DNA of 60,479 bases from Gammaproteobacteria bacterium. GTDB lineage: Bacteria > Pseudomonadota > Gammaproteobacteria > Pseudomonadales > Pseudomonadaceae. The notes under the pieces are model-generated. The model was not told the DNA's origin and did no database searches. It saw nothing but the letters and a program-made list of their open reading frames with translations. The stretch spans positions 1 through 60,479 of the forward strand of contig JAHJYA010000013.1 of the NCBI GenBank assembly GCA_018826895.1, written 5' to 3'. Positions 24,859-33,359 of the stretch are shown piece by piece (position 1 is the stretch's first letter; each line of letters starts with the position of its first letter). A program made the translations under genes and the position numbers.

Positions 24859-25785
24859 ATGAATACTAAAGTCCAAGCAGCCGTCCAAACCTGGGCCAAC
24901 AGCCTTAGCGATCTGGTACCCGTTCTCAAGGGAATCGATACCACTACAAAGATGAGCGACATACGCGACTCCTACGCAAAAATGCTCGCGCAAAATCCAG
25001 CGCCTGCTGGCGTCAAATTTGAAGCAGTCGACATGGGTGGTGTGCCAGGCACACTGGTTACCCCGGACGAGATCAAAACCGACGCAGTCGTGATGTACAT
25101 TCACGGGGGTGCTTACATTGTTGGCCGTCCAGACGGCTACCACGGTATCGGCGGCAACTACGCGAAAATGCTCGGCGCTCGTGTCTACATGCCCGACTAC
25201 CGCCTCGCCCCTGAGCACAAGTTCCCAGCCTCTATTGACGACACACTGCGCGCCTACGAGTGGTTGCTTGAGCAGAAAATACCGGCTAACAAAATTGCGT
25301 TCTCGGGCGAGTCGGCTGGCGGCGCGATGGTTGTCAGCGTGATGGTGGCGGCAAAATCGAAAGGACTTCCATTGCCTGCAGTCGGCTCTTCAATTTCGCC
25401 ATGGGCAAACCTTGAACACACCGGTGCTTCCATGAGTAACCGTGAAGGTCTGGATCCTCTGAACTCCAAGCCTGTCCTGGACATCCTCGCGAGAGCGTTC
25501 CTGGGCGACACACTGGCCAATCATCCTCTGGCATCTCCAGTGTTTGCGGACGTCACCGGTCTTCCACCAATATTGGTGCAAATCGGCGAGAACGAGTTGA
25601 TGTTGAGTGATGCGATGCGTCTTGCAACTCACCTCGCGGACAACCGCGTTCGCGTCAACCTGGAAGTATGGCCTGCGATGTTCCACGCTTGGCACTTCTA
25701 CGCCACCATGCTGCCAGAAGGTCAGCAGGCAATGGAGAGTTCCGTGCGCTTCATCGAGGTTGGTCTAGCCGACGCTAACCGCTAA
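24859..25785 (+). CDS. alpha/beta-hydrolase, HSL-type carboxylesterase
   Basis: A 308-residue soluble esterase of the hormone-sensitive-lipase family. The oxyanion-hole motif is YIHGGAYIVG, the nucleophile motif is FSGESAGG, the acid is in VQIGENELMLSD and the His is in FHAWHFYA. These are the family's complete catalytic set. It has no signal peptide. GAGG precedes the ATG. It is divergent from its probable LysR regulator and is followed by a strong terminator, so it is a single-gene unit. The natural ester is unknown. Confidence 0.9.
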   Translation: MNTKVQAAVQTWANSLSDLVPVLKGIDTTTKMSDIRDSYAKMLAQNPAPAGVKFEAVDMGGVPGTLVTPDEIKTDAVVMYIHGGAYIVGRPDGYHGIGGNYAKMLGARVYMPDYRLAPEHKFPASIDDTLRAYEWLLEQKIPANKIAFSGESAGGAMVVSVMVAAKSKGLPLPAVGSSISPWANLEHTGASMSNREGLDPLNSKPVLDILARAFLGDTLANHPLASPVFADVTGLPPILVQIGENELMLSDAMRLATHLADNRVRVNLEVWPAMFHAWHFYATMLPEGQQAMESSVRFIEVGLADANR

Positions 25786-25795
25786 AACGCATACC

Positions 25796-25827
25796 AACCG
25801 CGACAGCTTCCTGGCTGTCGCGGTTTT
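25796..25827 (+). terminator. terminator of the esterase gene
   Basis: Perfect 12-bp stem AACCGCGACAGC (25796-25807) and GCTGTCGCGGTT (25814-25825), 6-nt loop, then TT and GCTC. Confidence 0.85.
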
Positions 25828-25945
25828 GCTCATCCTGTTTCTACAAAAGCTTCATCAGGCTATTCAGAAGACCTGAGCAAGTACCCTACCCAACCCGAAC
25901 AAATTTCACCAAAAGCCCCTTCTTGGCAGGTCGTGTCCACTGAAC

Positions 25946-26203
25946 TCAGAAGATGGTTTTTCCGATGACACAAGACCGCATCTCGATGTAATCGAAAACA
26001 TCAGCGCGAGCATCCTGCCTCGTGCTGTAGATCTTTCGCCTGATCCGCTCCCGCTTCAGCAGCTGGAAAAAGCTTTCCGCTCCCGCATTGTTATTGCAGT
26101 TGCCACGTCGACTCATTCTGCCAATCAAGTTGTTGGCTTTCAGGAAGCTCTGCCAGTCACCACTGCTGAACTGACTCCCCTGATCTGAGTGAATCATCAC
26201 TTA
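25946..26203 (-). pseudogene. IS3-family transposase OrfB remnant
   Basis: An 84-residue fragment of a DDE integrase-core transposase. It retains MIHSDQGSQFSSGDWQSFL (second catalytic Asp) and NNNAGAESFFQLLKRERI (catalytic Glu). Upstream, a TAA two codons before the apparent ATG breaks the frame; downstream the homology stops after DYIEM and is replaced by RSCVIGKTIF. Both ends of the gene are missing, so the element is dead. The flanking TGTCCACTGAACTCAG may be part of the old right end. Confidence 0.8.
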
Positions 26204-26306
26204 CTGCTTGGGCTCAGTACTACAGGCTGCAGCACCGTGACAATTTCAATTTACGAGTATTGTCGCTAGTGTTTCGATGCCGATAAGAAAAGGTAAGCGC
26301 ACCAAG

Positions 26307-27227
26307 ATGCTCGACTTGAATGACATTGCTTTGTTTGTACATGTTGTGCGCTACGGCAGCTTTGCAGAAGCGGCGCGGCGGCTAGGGATGCCACCCAATA
26401 CGTTAAGCCGGCGCATTCAAAACCTTGAGACGCAACTCGGTACACGACTGCTGCAGCGCTCGACTCGCAAGTTGACGCTGACCCATGCAGGCCAAGGGTT
26501 TCATGAGCGCTGCGTAGGCCCGGTAGATGGGTTGGTTGGCGCAGGGCAGGAGCTTATAACAGGCAGTCAAGAACCCAGCGGGTTGGTACGCATTGCCGCC
26601 ATGGCTGATTTTTTCGACTTTTTCCCATTGGAATGGGTGGCCGAATTTCTAGCCGAACATCCACGGGTACAGCTTGAGTTTGTTCTCAGTGATGGCCGCG
26701 CCGACTTGATTAGCGACCGGATTGATGTCGCGTTTCGTGGCGGGCCATTAGTCGACTCGGGCTATGTTGGTCGTCAGTTGATCAATGCGAGTAGCGAGGG
26801 GCTCGTAGCCAGCCCAGCCTATATTGATGCTCACGGAGCCCCACGCTCATTTCATGAGCTGCTCAACCATGACTGCATAAGTTTTGGCCACCCCAGCGGG
26901 CTCACCACCTGGCGACTTACAGGCCCGGACGGAGAGGAGGAAGAAGTACACATTGCGAGTCGCTTTAGGGCGAACACTGCTCAAGCACTGCGTAAGGCCA
27001 CATTGGCGGGGCTTGGCATAGCATTATTGCCACCTGCATTAACTAGGCTCGACCTTAAAGCAGGCCTGCTAGTGCCCGTACTTTCGCAGTACCAGCGAAC
27101 AAGTCATGGGCTACATGTGCTTTACCCAAGCCGGCGGCACCTGCCCCTGGCGGTCACTGCTTTTATAAGCCTGGTGCTGGCGAAACTGAAAGCGGAGGCC
27201 TTCCCCGCTGAACCACCCGCTCGCTAG
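26307..27227 (+). CDS. LysR-family regulator
   Basis: A 306-residue LysR protein starting MLDLNDIALFVHVVRYGSFA. The winged helix and linker are complete (AARRLGMPPNTLSRRIQNLE), and the effector domain has LISDRIDVAFRGGPLVDSGY. An ATG at 26277 would add 10 basic residues; neither start has a strong ribosome site. It is co-directional with pirin, azoreductase and reductase genes, and LysR regulators of this group often control quinone or electrophile detoxification. That target is inferred. Confidence 0.87.
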   Translation: MLDLNDIALFVHVVRYGSFAEAARRLGMPPNTLSRRIQNLETQLGTRLLQRSTRKLTLTHAGQGFHERCVGPVDGLVGAGQELITGSQEPSGLVRIAAMADFFDFFPLEWVAEFLAEHPRVQLEFVLSDGRADLISDRIDVAFRGGPLVDSGYVGRQLINASSEGLVASPAYIDAHGAPRSFHELLNHDCISFGHPSGLTTWRLTGPDGEEEEVHIASRFRANTAQALRKATLAGLGIALLPPALTRLDLKAGLLVPVLSQYQRTSHGLHVLYPSRRHLPLAVTAFISLVLAKLKAEAFPAEPPAR

Positions 27228-27691
27228 CGCTGATGACTTAGCCGTACGCCATCACACACAGCAGCGGCGTTCGCGATTAACCGATGCCTGCAAACGCTGC
27301 AGAAACAACACCAGGATGCGCTCCACGAAGAGCAACGGCCTGCTAGCCCACCTAAACATCCTCGCTTCGACCAACCTACCGAGCAACGCTCGCGCCTTCG
27401 AGCATCCAATTGCCCCGCTCGGAGTGCACGTCGTAATCCTTGCCCCTGTCGCTCCCGCCCCCGCCCCATAAAGGGACGGCTCACCGAAGCCAGCACACCC
27501 TTGATCGAAACAATTGCCATGCGGCCTTTGCACGAATTAAGCACAGCACTGCAGCGCCAATTAGAAACAAAAATGGACGAGTTCATTCCGACAAGTCCAT
27601 CTAATCAACCAAACGAATTCTCCATAACCTTACAACCAGCGCTAACGCCCCACTCATCACCGTCTTGGCCAAGCGAACCCGAGGACAACCC
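27228..27691. other. gene-poor spacer before the pirin gene
   Basis: 464 bp. The open frames on the minus strand have arginine- and cysteine-rich, shadow-like translations. I see no repeat or RNA. It probably contains the pirin promoter. Confidence 0.45.
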
Positions 27692-28582
27692 ATGAATACG
27701 CAAGCCCACCCAAGTCGCATTCAGGATCAAGAGCTCGGCTATACAACAAGCCTTAGCTACGAGCGTGCGCGCGTCATCGCACACCGTACCCGTGGCAGTG
27801 CTCATGGCCCCATTACGCGCCTTATCAGCCCAGGAGACTGGGGCCAATTACTCAAGCCATTTGTATTTCTCGACATTTTCAGTACGCAGCCAGACGCAAA
27901 GCCACAGGGCTTTGGCATGCACCCGCACTCAGGTATCGCAACGCTGACTTACATGGTTGCCGGAGAAGTGATCTATGAAGACACAACCGGCAAAAAGGGC
28001 GTGCTACCTGCCGGCGGTGTGGAATGGATGCGCGCAGGCAATGGCATTTGGCACTCAGGTACGCCAGTAGGCAGCGGCGCAATGTGCGGTTTCCAACTTT
28101 GGGTCGCCCTGCCCGCCGCACAAGAAAATGCACCCGCTGAAAGCCTTTACCTCGACCCATCCCAGGTTCCGCAGGAAGGCCCGGCGCGTGTGCTGCTGGG
28201 TCGCTACGGCAATGCAGAAAGTGCCATATCCGCACCTTCGAACATGACCTACATGGCCGTGACGCTAAAAAGTGGTGAGCACTGGCACTTCACGCCACCG
28301 GCAGACCACACCGTAGCGTGGTTAGCCGTCAGCGAAGGACGACTGCAAGCAAGCGGATGCATTAGCAGCGGCGAGATGGCCGTGTTTGAAGAGTCAGAGC
28401 AAGCCATCGACTTTGTTGCACACGGTCCAACAACGTTCGTCCTGGGCTCAGCCGTGAAACATCCGCACGCGTTAGTGATGGGCTACTACTCCGTGCACAC
28501 AAGCAAGGAGGCCCTTGCACAGGGTGAAGCCGAGATTCAACGCATCGGCGCACGCCTGCGCCGCGACGGGCGCCTGCGCTAA
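27692..28582 (+). CDS. pirin-family protein
   Basis: A 296-residue two-cupin protein starting at the ATG at 27692 with GAGG upstream. The N-terminal cupin has the metal-binding pattern in [20 protein letters not shown] and the later [13 protein letters not shown], with His and Glu positions conserved for iron. Bacterial pirins include quercetin dioxygenase-like enzymes and stress-response proteins, often near azoreductases or quinone reductases as here. It begins the run of co-directional genes to 30004. Confidence 0.88.
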   Translation: MNTQAHPSRIQDQELGYTTSLSYERARVIAHRTRGSAHGPITRLISPGDWGQLLKPFVFLDIFSTQPDAKPQGFGMHPHSGIATLTYMVAGEVIYEDTTGKKGVLPAGGVEWMRAGNGIWHSGTPVGSGAMCGFQLWVALPAAQENAPAESLYLDPSQVPQEGPARVLLGRYGNAESAISAPSNMTYMAVTLKSGEHWHFTPPADHTVAWLAVSEGRLQASGCISSGEMAVFEESEQAIDFVAHGPTTFVLGSAVKHPHALVMGYYSVHTSKEALAQGEAEIQRIGARLRRDGRLR

Positions 28583-28638
28583 CACGTCTAAACGCCAGGT
28601 CACGACGAACACATCAGACTCACTTCAAGGGATTACAC

Positions 28639-29253
28639 ATGAACATTCTTCACATCGATTCCAGCATTCTCGGCACCCATTCGGTCAGCCGCGCGCTGTC
28701 TGCTCAGATGGTCATAAAGCTGCAGGTGGCGACACCGAATGCAGTGGTGACTTACCGCGACCTGGCGGCAGCGCCCCTCGCCCACCTGTCAGGTGCCTAT
28801 CTGGGTGCATTGCAGAGCCCTGGCAGCGAACAGCCGTCCGAGCTGCAACACGACCTCGAAACCAGCCATGCCGTACTGCAGGAGTTTCTTGCAGCCGACA
28901 CCGTGGTCATTGGTGCCGGCTTCTATAACTTCACCGTACCCAGCCAGCTCAAGGCCTGGATTGATCGCGTGCTGGTGGCAGGCAAAACCTTCCGCTACAA
29001 CGCGCAAGGGCAGCTTGAGGGGCTTGCAGGAGGCAAGCGAGTCATTCTGGCAGTTTCCCGTGGCGGCCATTATGGACCGGACTCGCCCCTCGCCTTGATG
29101 GAGCATGGTGAAACCTACCTGCGCACCGTGCTCAGCTTTATCGGCATCCAAAATCCACAGGTCATTGTCGCCGAGGGCATTGCTCTCGGTCCCGAGCAGC
29201 GCGCTGCCGCAATCGCTGCCGCAGAGCTGCAGATCAGCGCACTTAACGCCTGA
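28639..29253 (+). CDS. azoR: FMN-dependent NADH:azo/quinone oxidoreductase
   Basis: A 204-residue flavodoxin-like enzyme reducing azo bonds and quinones by two-electron transfer. The phosphate-binding loop is [15 protein letters not shown], and [18 protein letters not shown] and VSRGGHYG are the FMN-contacting segments. It is 56 bp after the pirin gene and 106 bp before the NADP-binding reductase, so probably in one operon. A role in removing toxic quinones fits the neighbours. Confidence 0.92.
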   Translation: MNILHIDSSILGTHSVSRALSAQMVIKLQVATPNAVVTYRDLAAAPLAHLSGAYLGALQSPGSEQPSELQHDLETSHAVLQEFLAADTVVIGAGFYNFTVPSQLKAWIDRVLVAGKTFRYNAQGQLEGLAGGKRVILAVSRGGHYGPDSPLALMEHGETYLRTVLSFIGIQNPQVIVAEGIALGPEQRAAAIAAAELQISALNA

Positions 29254-29359
29254 GCAACACTCACTATCGCCCCAGATAAACACATCGACCCAACGCTGCT
29301 CAGCCTTCGGGGCGCTAGCAGCGCTTACTTCTCAAGCCCTTCGTTATCAGGAGTACATC

Positions 29360-30004
29360 ATGAGTATTGGTATCATCGGTTCCGGCGCACTCGGCGCTAA
29401 CATCGCGCGTGCACTCGCCAAAAAAGGTATTTCCGCCACCATTTCCAACAGTCGCGGCCCCGCATCGCTGGCAGCACTGGTTGCAGAGCTCGGCCCGACC
29501 ATCAAGGCCGGTACAGTCGCAGAAGCCGCAAGCGCCGATATCGTATTCGCCGCAGTACGCTGGAGCGATGCAGAAACCGTCATGAGCCAACTGCCAGCGT
29601 GGAATGGAAGGATCGTGGTTGACGGCACCAACCCCGTCGAATTTCTCGACCCCAACTCACCAGATGCCAATGACCCGAGCAACCCGCTCGCTGCCTACGG
29701 CATCAAGGCAATCGACCTGGGTGATAAACACTCGAGCGAGATCTTCAGCCAATTCGTCCCTGGCGCGCGAGTGGTCAAGGCGTTCAACCACCTCGACGTT
29801 AACGTTTTGTCAGAACCAGAATTGGCAGGCGGCAAACGCGTGCTGTTCTACTCGGGTGATGACGCTGCAGCAAAAGCCGAGGTGCGCAAGGTCATTGAAG
29901 ACGCCGGTTTCGCACCGGTTGACCTGGGCTCACTGGATGTCGGCGGGCCACTCGCATCGCTGCCCTTTGGTTCGCTGTCAGCCCAGAACCTCATCAAGCT
30001 CTAG
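29360..30004 (+). CDS. NADP-binding oxidoreductase, F420-reductase-like
   Basis: A 214-residue Rossmann protein starting at the ATG at 29360, with CAGGAG upstream. The dinucleotide motif is IIGSGALGANIARALAKKG; DIVFAAVRWSDAE, VDGTNPVEF and VKAFNHLDVNVL follow in the F420-dependent NADP oxidoreductase pattern. Pseudomonas does not make F420, so the enzyme probably uses NADPH on another substrate. It is the third gene of the likely pirin-azoR operon. Longer open-frame readings upstream are not coding. Confidence 0.85.
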   Translation: MSIGIIGSGALGANIARALAKKGISATISNSRGPASLAALVAELGPTIKAGTVAEAASADIVFAAVRWSDAETVMSQLPAWNGRIVVDGTNPVEFLDPNSPDANDPSNPLAAYGIKAIDLGDKHSSEIFSQFVPGARVVKAFNHLDVNVLSEPELAGGKRVLFYSGDDAAAKAEVRKVIEDAGFAPVDLGSLDVGGPLASLPFGSLSAQNLIKL

Positions 30005-30062
30005 CCGCAAGGATAAGCCCGCGCAGGTGCTTACCCTGCGCAGGCTGAGCGACCCATGCTTG

Positions 30063-30094
30063 CGGGTGACCGAAACACGGATTTCGGCCACCCG
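30063..30094 (+). terminator. hairpin after the pirin-azoR operon
   Basis: CGGGTGACCGAAA (30063-30075) pairs with TTTCGGCCACCCG (30082-30094) with one mismatch; TTCGTT follows. A probable terminator in a 268-bp gap. Confidence 0.6.
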
Positions 30095-30272
30095 TTCGTT
30101 GCAACAGACCACCTCGCTCCTAGCATCCAACACCAGCGAAACCACAGACACAGGCGGCTGCGCACCTGGCGCAAACTATCAATATTCGGCATTAACCATC
30201 AATGAAATGCCCGTAAAAGCCACTTAATCTGGTGCCACAACATGCAGTTAACTGACTGACTGGAGACCCGAA

Positions 30273-30770
30273 ATGAACAATAAGAAACTGACCCGCCTTG
30301 CCGCTCTGACCTCGCTCTTTCTGGCTTTTGGCAGCCCAGCCCACGCAGATCAAAACACCAACGACGTCATCATTGATGCCCCGATAGAAAAAGTTTACGA
30401 CTATGTGTCGCAACCAGACCGTTGGCATGAATGGCATCCGGCCTCACTCAGCGCCGACACCGAAACCGCTAAACCGCTGAAGAAAGGCGACACATTTTCC
30501 GAGAAAATCCGCATCTACGGCCAGGAAACCCAGATGAGCTATGAGGTGCTCATCGCCTCACCGCCGCATGAGTTCAAGACCGCATTTACCTCGCCGCTTA
30601 TCGACGGAACCATTCACTACATTCTGGAAAAAAACGGGGACGGCACGCGCTTCAAGCGAACTCTTGATTACTCAATCGACAAATACATCGCCATCATGAA
30701 AAGCGGCATGCACGACCTGTCGGTAATCGCGCTGGGCAACCTGAAGGGCAAGCTCGAAAGTGCTAAGTGA
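30273..30770 (+). CDS. exported SRPBCC-fold protein
   Basis: A 165-residue protein with a Sec signal peptide (MNNKKLTRLAALTSLFLAFG, cleavage near AHA-DQ) and a START/SRPBCC-type fold: IIDAPIEKVYDYVSQPDRWH, then EWHPASLS and the later helix YSIDKYIAIMKSGMHDLSV. Most SRPBCC proteins are cytosolic lipid or polyketide-ligand binders; export is less common. It is 30 bp upstream of the MBL-fold lipoprotein, so the two are probably co-transcribed and may act on the same ligand in the periplasm. Confidence 0.8.
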   Translation: MNNKKLTRLAALTSLFLAFGSPAHADQNTNDVIIDAPIEKVYDYVSQPDRWHEWHPASLSADTETAKPLKKGDTFSEKIRIYGQETQMSYEVLIASPPHEFKTAFTSPLIDGTIHYILEKNGDGTRFKRTLDYSIDKYIAIMKSGMHDLSVIALGNLKGKLESAK

Positions 30771-30800
30771 GCGGAATATAAAAAGCCGGAAGAAAATGCC

Positions 30801-31571
30801 ATGGCCACTAAACCTCGACGTCCCCGTTTCAGCATAAAGCCACTGGGGTTTATGGCACTGGCCCTGGCATTGAACGGCTGTGGGACACACCCTCAGCAGC
30901 AAGCAGAGCAGAACCGCGTGAAGACCTTTACGGTCTCGCTGGCCAATATCCATATTGTTGATGCGGGCGCTAAGCGTCTGATGATCGACGCCGGCAAGCA
31001 CGGTGACGAGCCGACGTTGGTGGCCGCCATGCAAGCAGCGGGCATTGACCCGCGCAGCATTGATTATCTGATTATTACTCATGGCCACACGGACCATGCC
31101 GGCGGTGCCCGTTACTTCAAAGAGCACTTTGGTACGAGCATCATCGCCGGCCGGGCCGATCAAGCCATGCTGGCGTCCGGGAAGAATGCAGCGCTGTGCT
31201 CTACCACTGTGTTGGCGAGCTTCCTCAAGCCGTCCATCCAGCGTGACTCTTACCCGCCCATTTCAGCGGATATATGGGTCGACCAGGCATTGGACCTTGC
31301 CACGCTTGGCACCAAGGGTCGCATCGTGTCGCTGCCAAGCCACACACCAGGGTCAATTGCGGTACTGATTGATGACCAGGCATTTGTTGGCGATCTAGTG
31401 CGCGGCGAACTGCTCAGTAAAACCCAACCTGCCAGGCATTTTTATATGTGCGACCTAAAGAACAACGATAAGGACATCGCCACGCTTCTCGATAATCAAG
31501 GGATAAAAACCTGGTACACCGGGCACATGGGGCCGGTATCAACACCTGCAGTCACTGAGGTATTCGAATAA
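30801..31571 (+). CDS. MBL-fold hydrolase lipoprotein
   Basis: A 256-residue metallo-beta-lactamase-fold protein. The full zinc motif is LIITHGHTDHAGGARYF, with SHTPGS, FVGDLVRG and TGHMGPV as the later ligands. The N terminus has MALALALNGCGTHP, which fits a lipobox (LNGC) though the leader is long and basic (ATKPRRPRF). An outer- or inner-membrane-anchored periplasmic hydrolase is implied. Partner of the exported SRPBCC protein; the TetR gene converges from the other side. Substrate unknown. Confidence 0.83.
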   Translation: MATKPRRPRFSIKPLGFMALALALNGCGTHPQQQAEQNRVKTFTVSLANIHIVDAGAKRLMIDAGKHGDEPTLVAAMQAAGIDPRSIDYLIITHGHTDHAGGARYFKEHFGTSIIAGRADQAMLASGKNAALCSTTVLASFLKPSIQRDSYPPISADIWVDQALDLATLGTKGRIVSLPSHTPGSIAVLIDDQAFVGDLVRGELLSKTQPARHFYMCDLKNNDKDIATLLDNQGIKTWYTGHMGPVSTPAVTEVFE

Positions 31572-31595
31572 TCAACGTGGCGAGAACTGAGCCTG

Positions 31596-32243
31596 TCATT
31601 GCGCCAGCAGCAACGTTTCCATGACCTGATAGGTGTTGCGATAAATCTGCATAAAGTGCGCTTCGTTATCCCCAAGCTGGCCATGCCGGTACATGGTCAT
31701 CATGCCTTGGCAGGAGCTGAGCATCATCATGGCCGTGCGCTCAACATCAATGTCCTGCCTGAACACACCGACGCTGTGGCACTCGCGAACACGGTCAATC
31801 AATATCTGAAAGGCGCCGCGGCGCAGCGAGATAAATTGATGCAGAACCTCATCATTGACTTGCGGCTTGTGGCTGAGAAAGAAAATGTCGTAATGACTCG
31901 GCTGCTCCAGGCCAAACGCCAGAAAAGACTCCGAGCATAGTTGCAAGCGGTGCAGCGGATTGTCCCCGGCCAATGACTTGTTCATATAGCGCGAAAAGGT
32001 TTCCACGCCTTCAAGAAAAATCTCGCCGAGCAACTCTTCCTTGTTCTTGAAATGCCAGTAGATCGCTGCGGGCGTCACGCCAATGGATGCGGCGAGTTTG
32101 CGCATCGACAGCCCCTTCTCCCCAGACTCAAGGAACAGTGAACGCGCCTCGTTGAGGATCAACGCTTTCTGGTCGTGCTTGGACAATTCTGACCTCAATT
32201 GGTAACGAGCGGCTGCGGGCGGCAAGAGTAACGGTTGTTGCAA
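31596..32243 (-). CDS. TetR-family regulator
   Basis: A regulator of about 200 residues. The N-terminal helix-turn-helix is AASIGVTPAAIYWHFKNKEE and the C-terminal domain is helical and ligand-binding. The start is uncertain: TTG at 32243 is the longest reading with a GGGG stretch upstream, and no ATG lies before the DNA-binding domain. It ends 24 bp from the convergent MBL gene. It could repress the SRPBCC-MBL genes or the AraC-acyl-CoA cluster. Confidence 0.8.
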   Translation of the reverse strand: MQQPLLLPPAAARYQLRSELSKHDQKALILNEARSLFLESGEKGLSMRKLAASIGVTPAAIYWHFKNKEELLGEIFLEGVETFSRYMNKSLAGDNPLHRLQLCSESFLAFGLEQPSHYDIFFLSHKPQVNDEVLHQFISLRRGAFQILIDRVRECHSVGVFRQDIDVERTAMMMLSSCQGMMTMYRHGQLGDNEAHFMQIYRNTYQVMETLLLAQ

Positions 32244-32271
32244 AGAACCCCAACAGCACAGTCACTCCCCC

Positions 32272-33285
32272 TCATGCAGACCTTTTCCAGCGCCCGGGTG
32301 TCTGCCCTGTCCAACGCTGAAATGCCCTGCAAAAGCTGGCTGCATCGGCATAGCCGATGCAATTTGCGACCTGCTGCAAGTCCATCCTTGATTCACTCAA
32401 CAGCCGTTGCGCAAGGCGCGTTTTGATCTGGTCATTGAGCTGCCTGAAACTTTGCCCTTCTTCGGCCAGACGTCGATGCAAGCTGCGCTCCGACAATTCC
32501 AAAAGGCTGGCGACCGCCTTGGCACTCAACATTGTCGCAGCATGCTCCAGTAAGAAGCGCTGCACTCGCCGCGCGGTGGGAAGGCTAGCGGGTACAAGCT
32601 GAGTATCTTCGATAATGCGACCACAGAGCACCTCACCCTGGTAGCAGGCGGCATGATTGGCCTGAGGAAGCGTGCACTGCAAATCTGCGCTGGAAAACAG
32701 AATGCCATTCGTGTCAGCGCCAAAGTTAACCGGGACACGCAGTTCGGCGTAACTCACAAGGCCGTCAGGCGGACAATCGCAGCGCATTTGAATCGCCAGA
32801 GGAACGATCTCACGCTGCATCAGTTCAGCAGCTATATGCAAAACGCCTGACAGGCCGCGTTCGACGACAAAGCCACTGGCATCACGCGGCAAAACCGAGT
32901 CATCAAAGATCACCCACAGGCCACGTGGATCAGGCAGCGTTCTGACCGGGCAGATGGTCAAGGCCAGTGCCTGAAAGCGGTTAAGGGCTGTCAGCGCGCT
33001 CAACAAGGTTTCACTGGCGAGCATGGTATAACCGAGCAACCCCAGTGATGTCAGGTGGTAGTGCCGCCCCGTCGCAAAACCAAGGCCAGGCCGACCGATC
33101 CGCTGAATCAAGTTGCGAATCACGGCAAGCTCCTGCCAGGCCTCAATAGTGCTATCCGAAATGACTAACTGGCTTGCATCAATCGCGCTACCCAGCAGGC
33201 AGTGCTCAACTGCGAGGCCATGTTCTTTTGCTGTCTCCAGCAAATAGCGCACCCCTGAGCAACTGCGCTTCTGCCGCCAATCCAT
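32272..33285 (-). CDS. AraC-family regulator with arabinose-binding-type N-domain
   Basis: A 337-residue regulator. The ATG at 33285 (MDWRQKRSCSGVRYLLETAK) has GGGAGG about 7 bases upstream. The N-terminal effector domain resembles those of OruR/ArgR/ToxT-like AraC proteins (GLGFATGRHYHLTSLGLLGY), and the C-terminal double helix-turn-helix ends CIGYADAASFCRAFQRWTGQ. It is transcribed with the ligase/dehydrogenase genes on the minus strand and likely activates this cluster and the divergent aldehyde dehydrogenase set. Confidence 0.87.
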   Translation of the reverse strand: MDWRQKRSCSGVRYLLETAKEHGLAVEHCLLGSAIDASQLVISDSTIEAWQELAVIRNLIQRIGRPGLGFATGRHYHLTSLGLLGYTMLASETLLSALTALNRFQALALTICPVRTLPDPRGLWVIFDDSVLPRDASGFVVERGLSGVLHIAAELMQREIVPLAIQMRCDCPPDGLVSYAELRVPVNFGADTNGILFSSADLQCTLPQANHAACYQGEVLCGRIIEDTQLVPASLPTARRVQRFLLEHAATMLSAKAVASLLELSERSLHRRLAEEGQSFRQLNDQIKTRLAQRLLSESRMDLQQVANCIGYADAASFCRAFQRWTGQTPGRWKRSA

Positions 33286-33359
33286 ACCCAGGCCTCCCAA
33301 GAGCTGACAACTCGATGATAGGAACCACCATCCATTGGATGGCCTAGGTTGCGGGTCAA

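Noticed and set aside
27224..27586. 120-aa minus-strand frame before the pirin gene
   Set aside because: Arg/Cys-rich, no ribosome site and overlaps other open frames; looks like non-coding.
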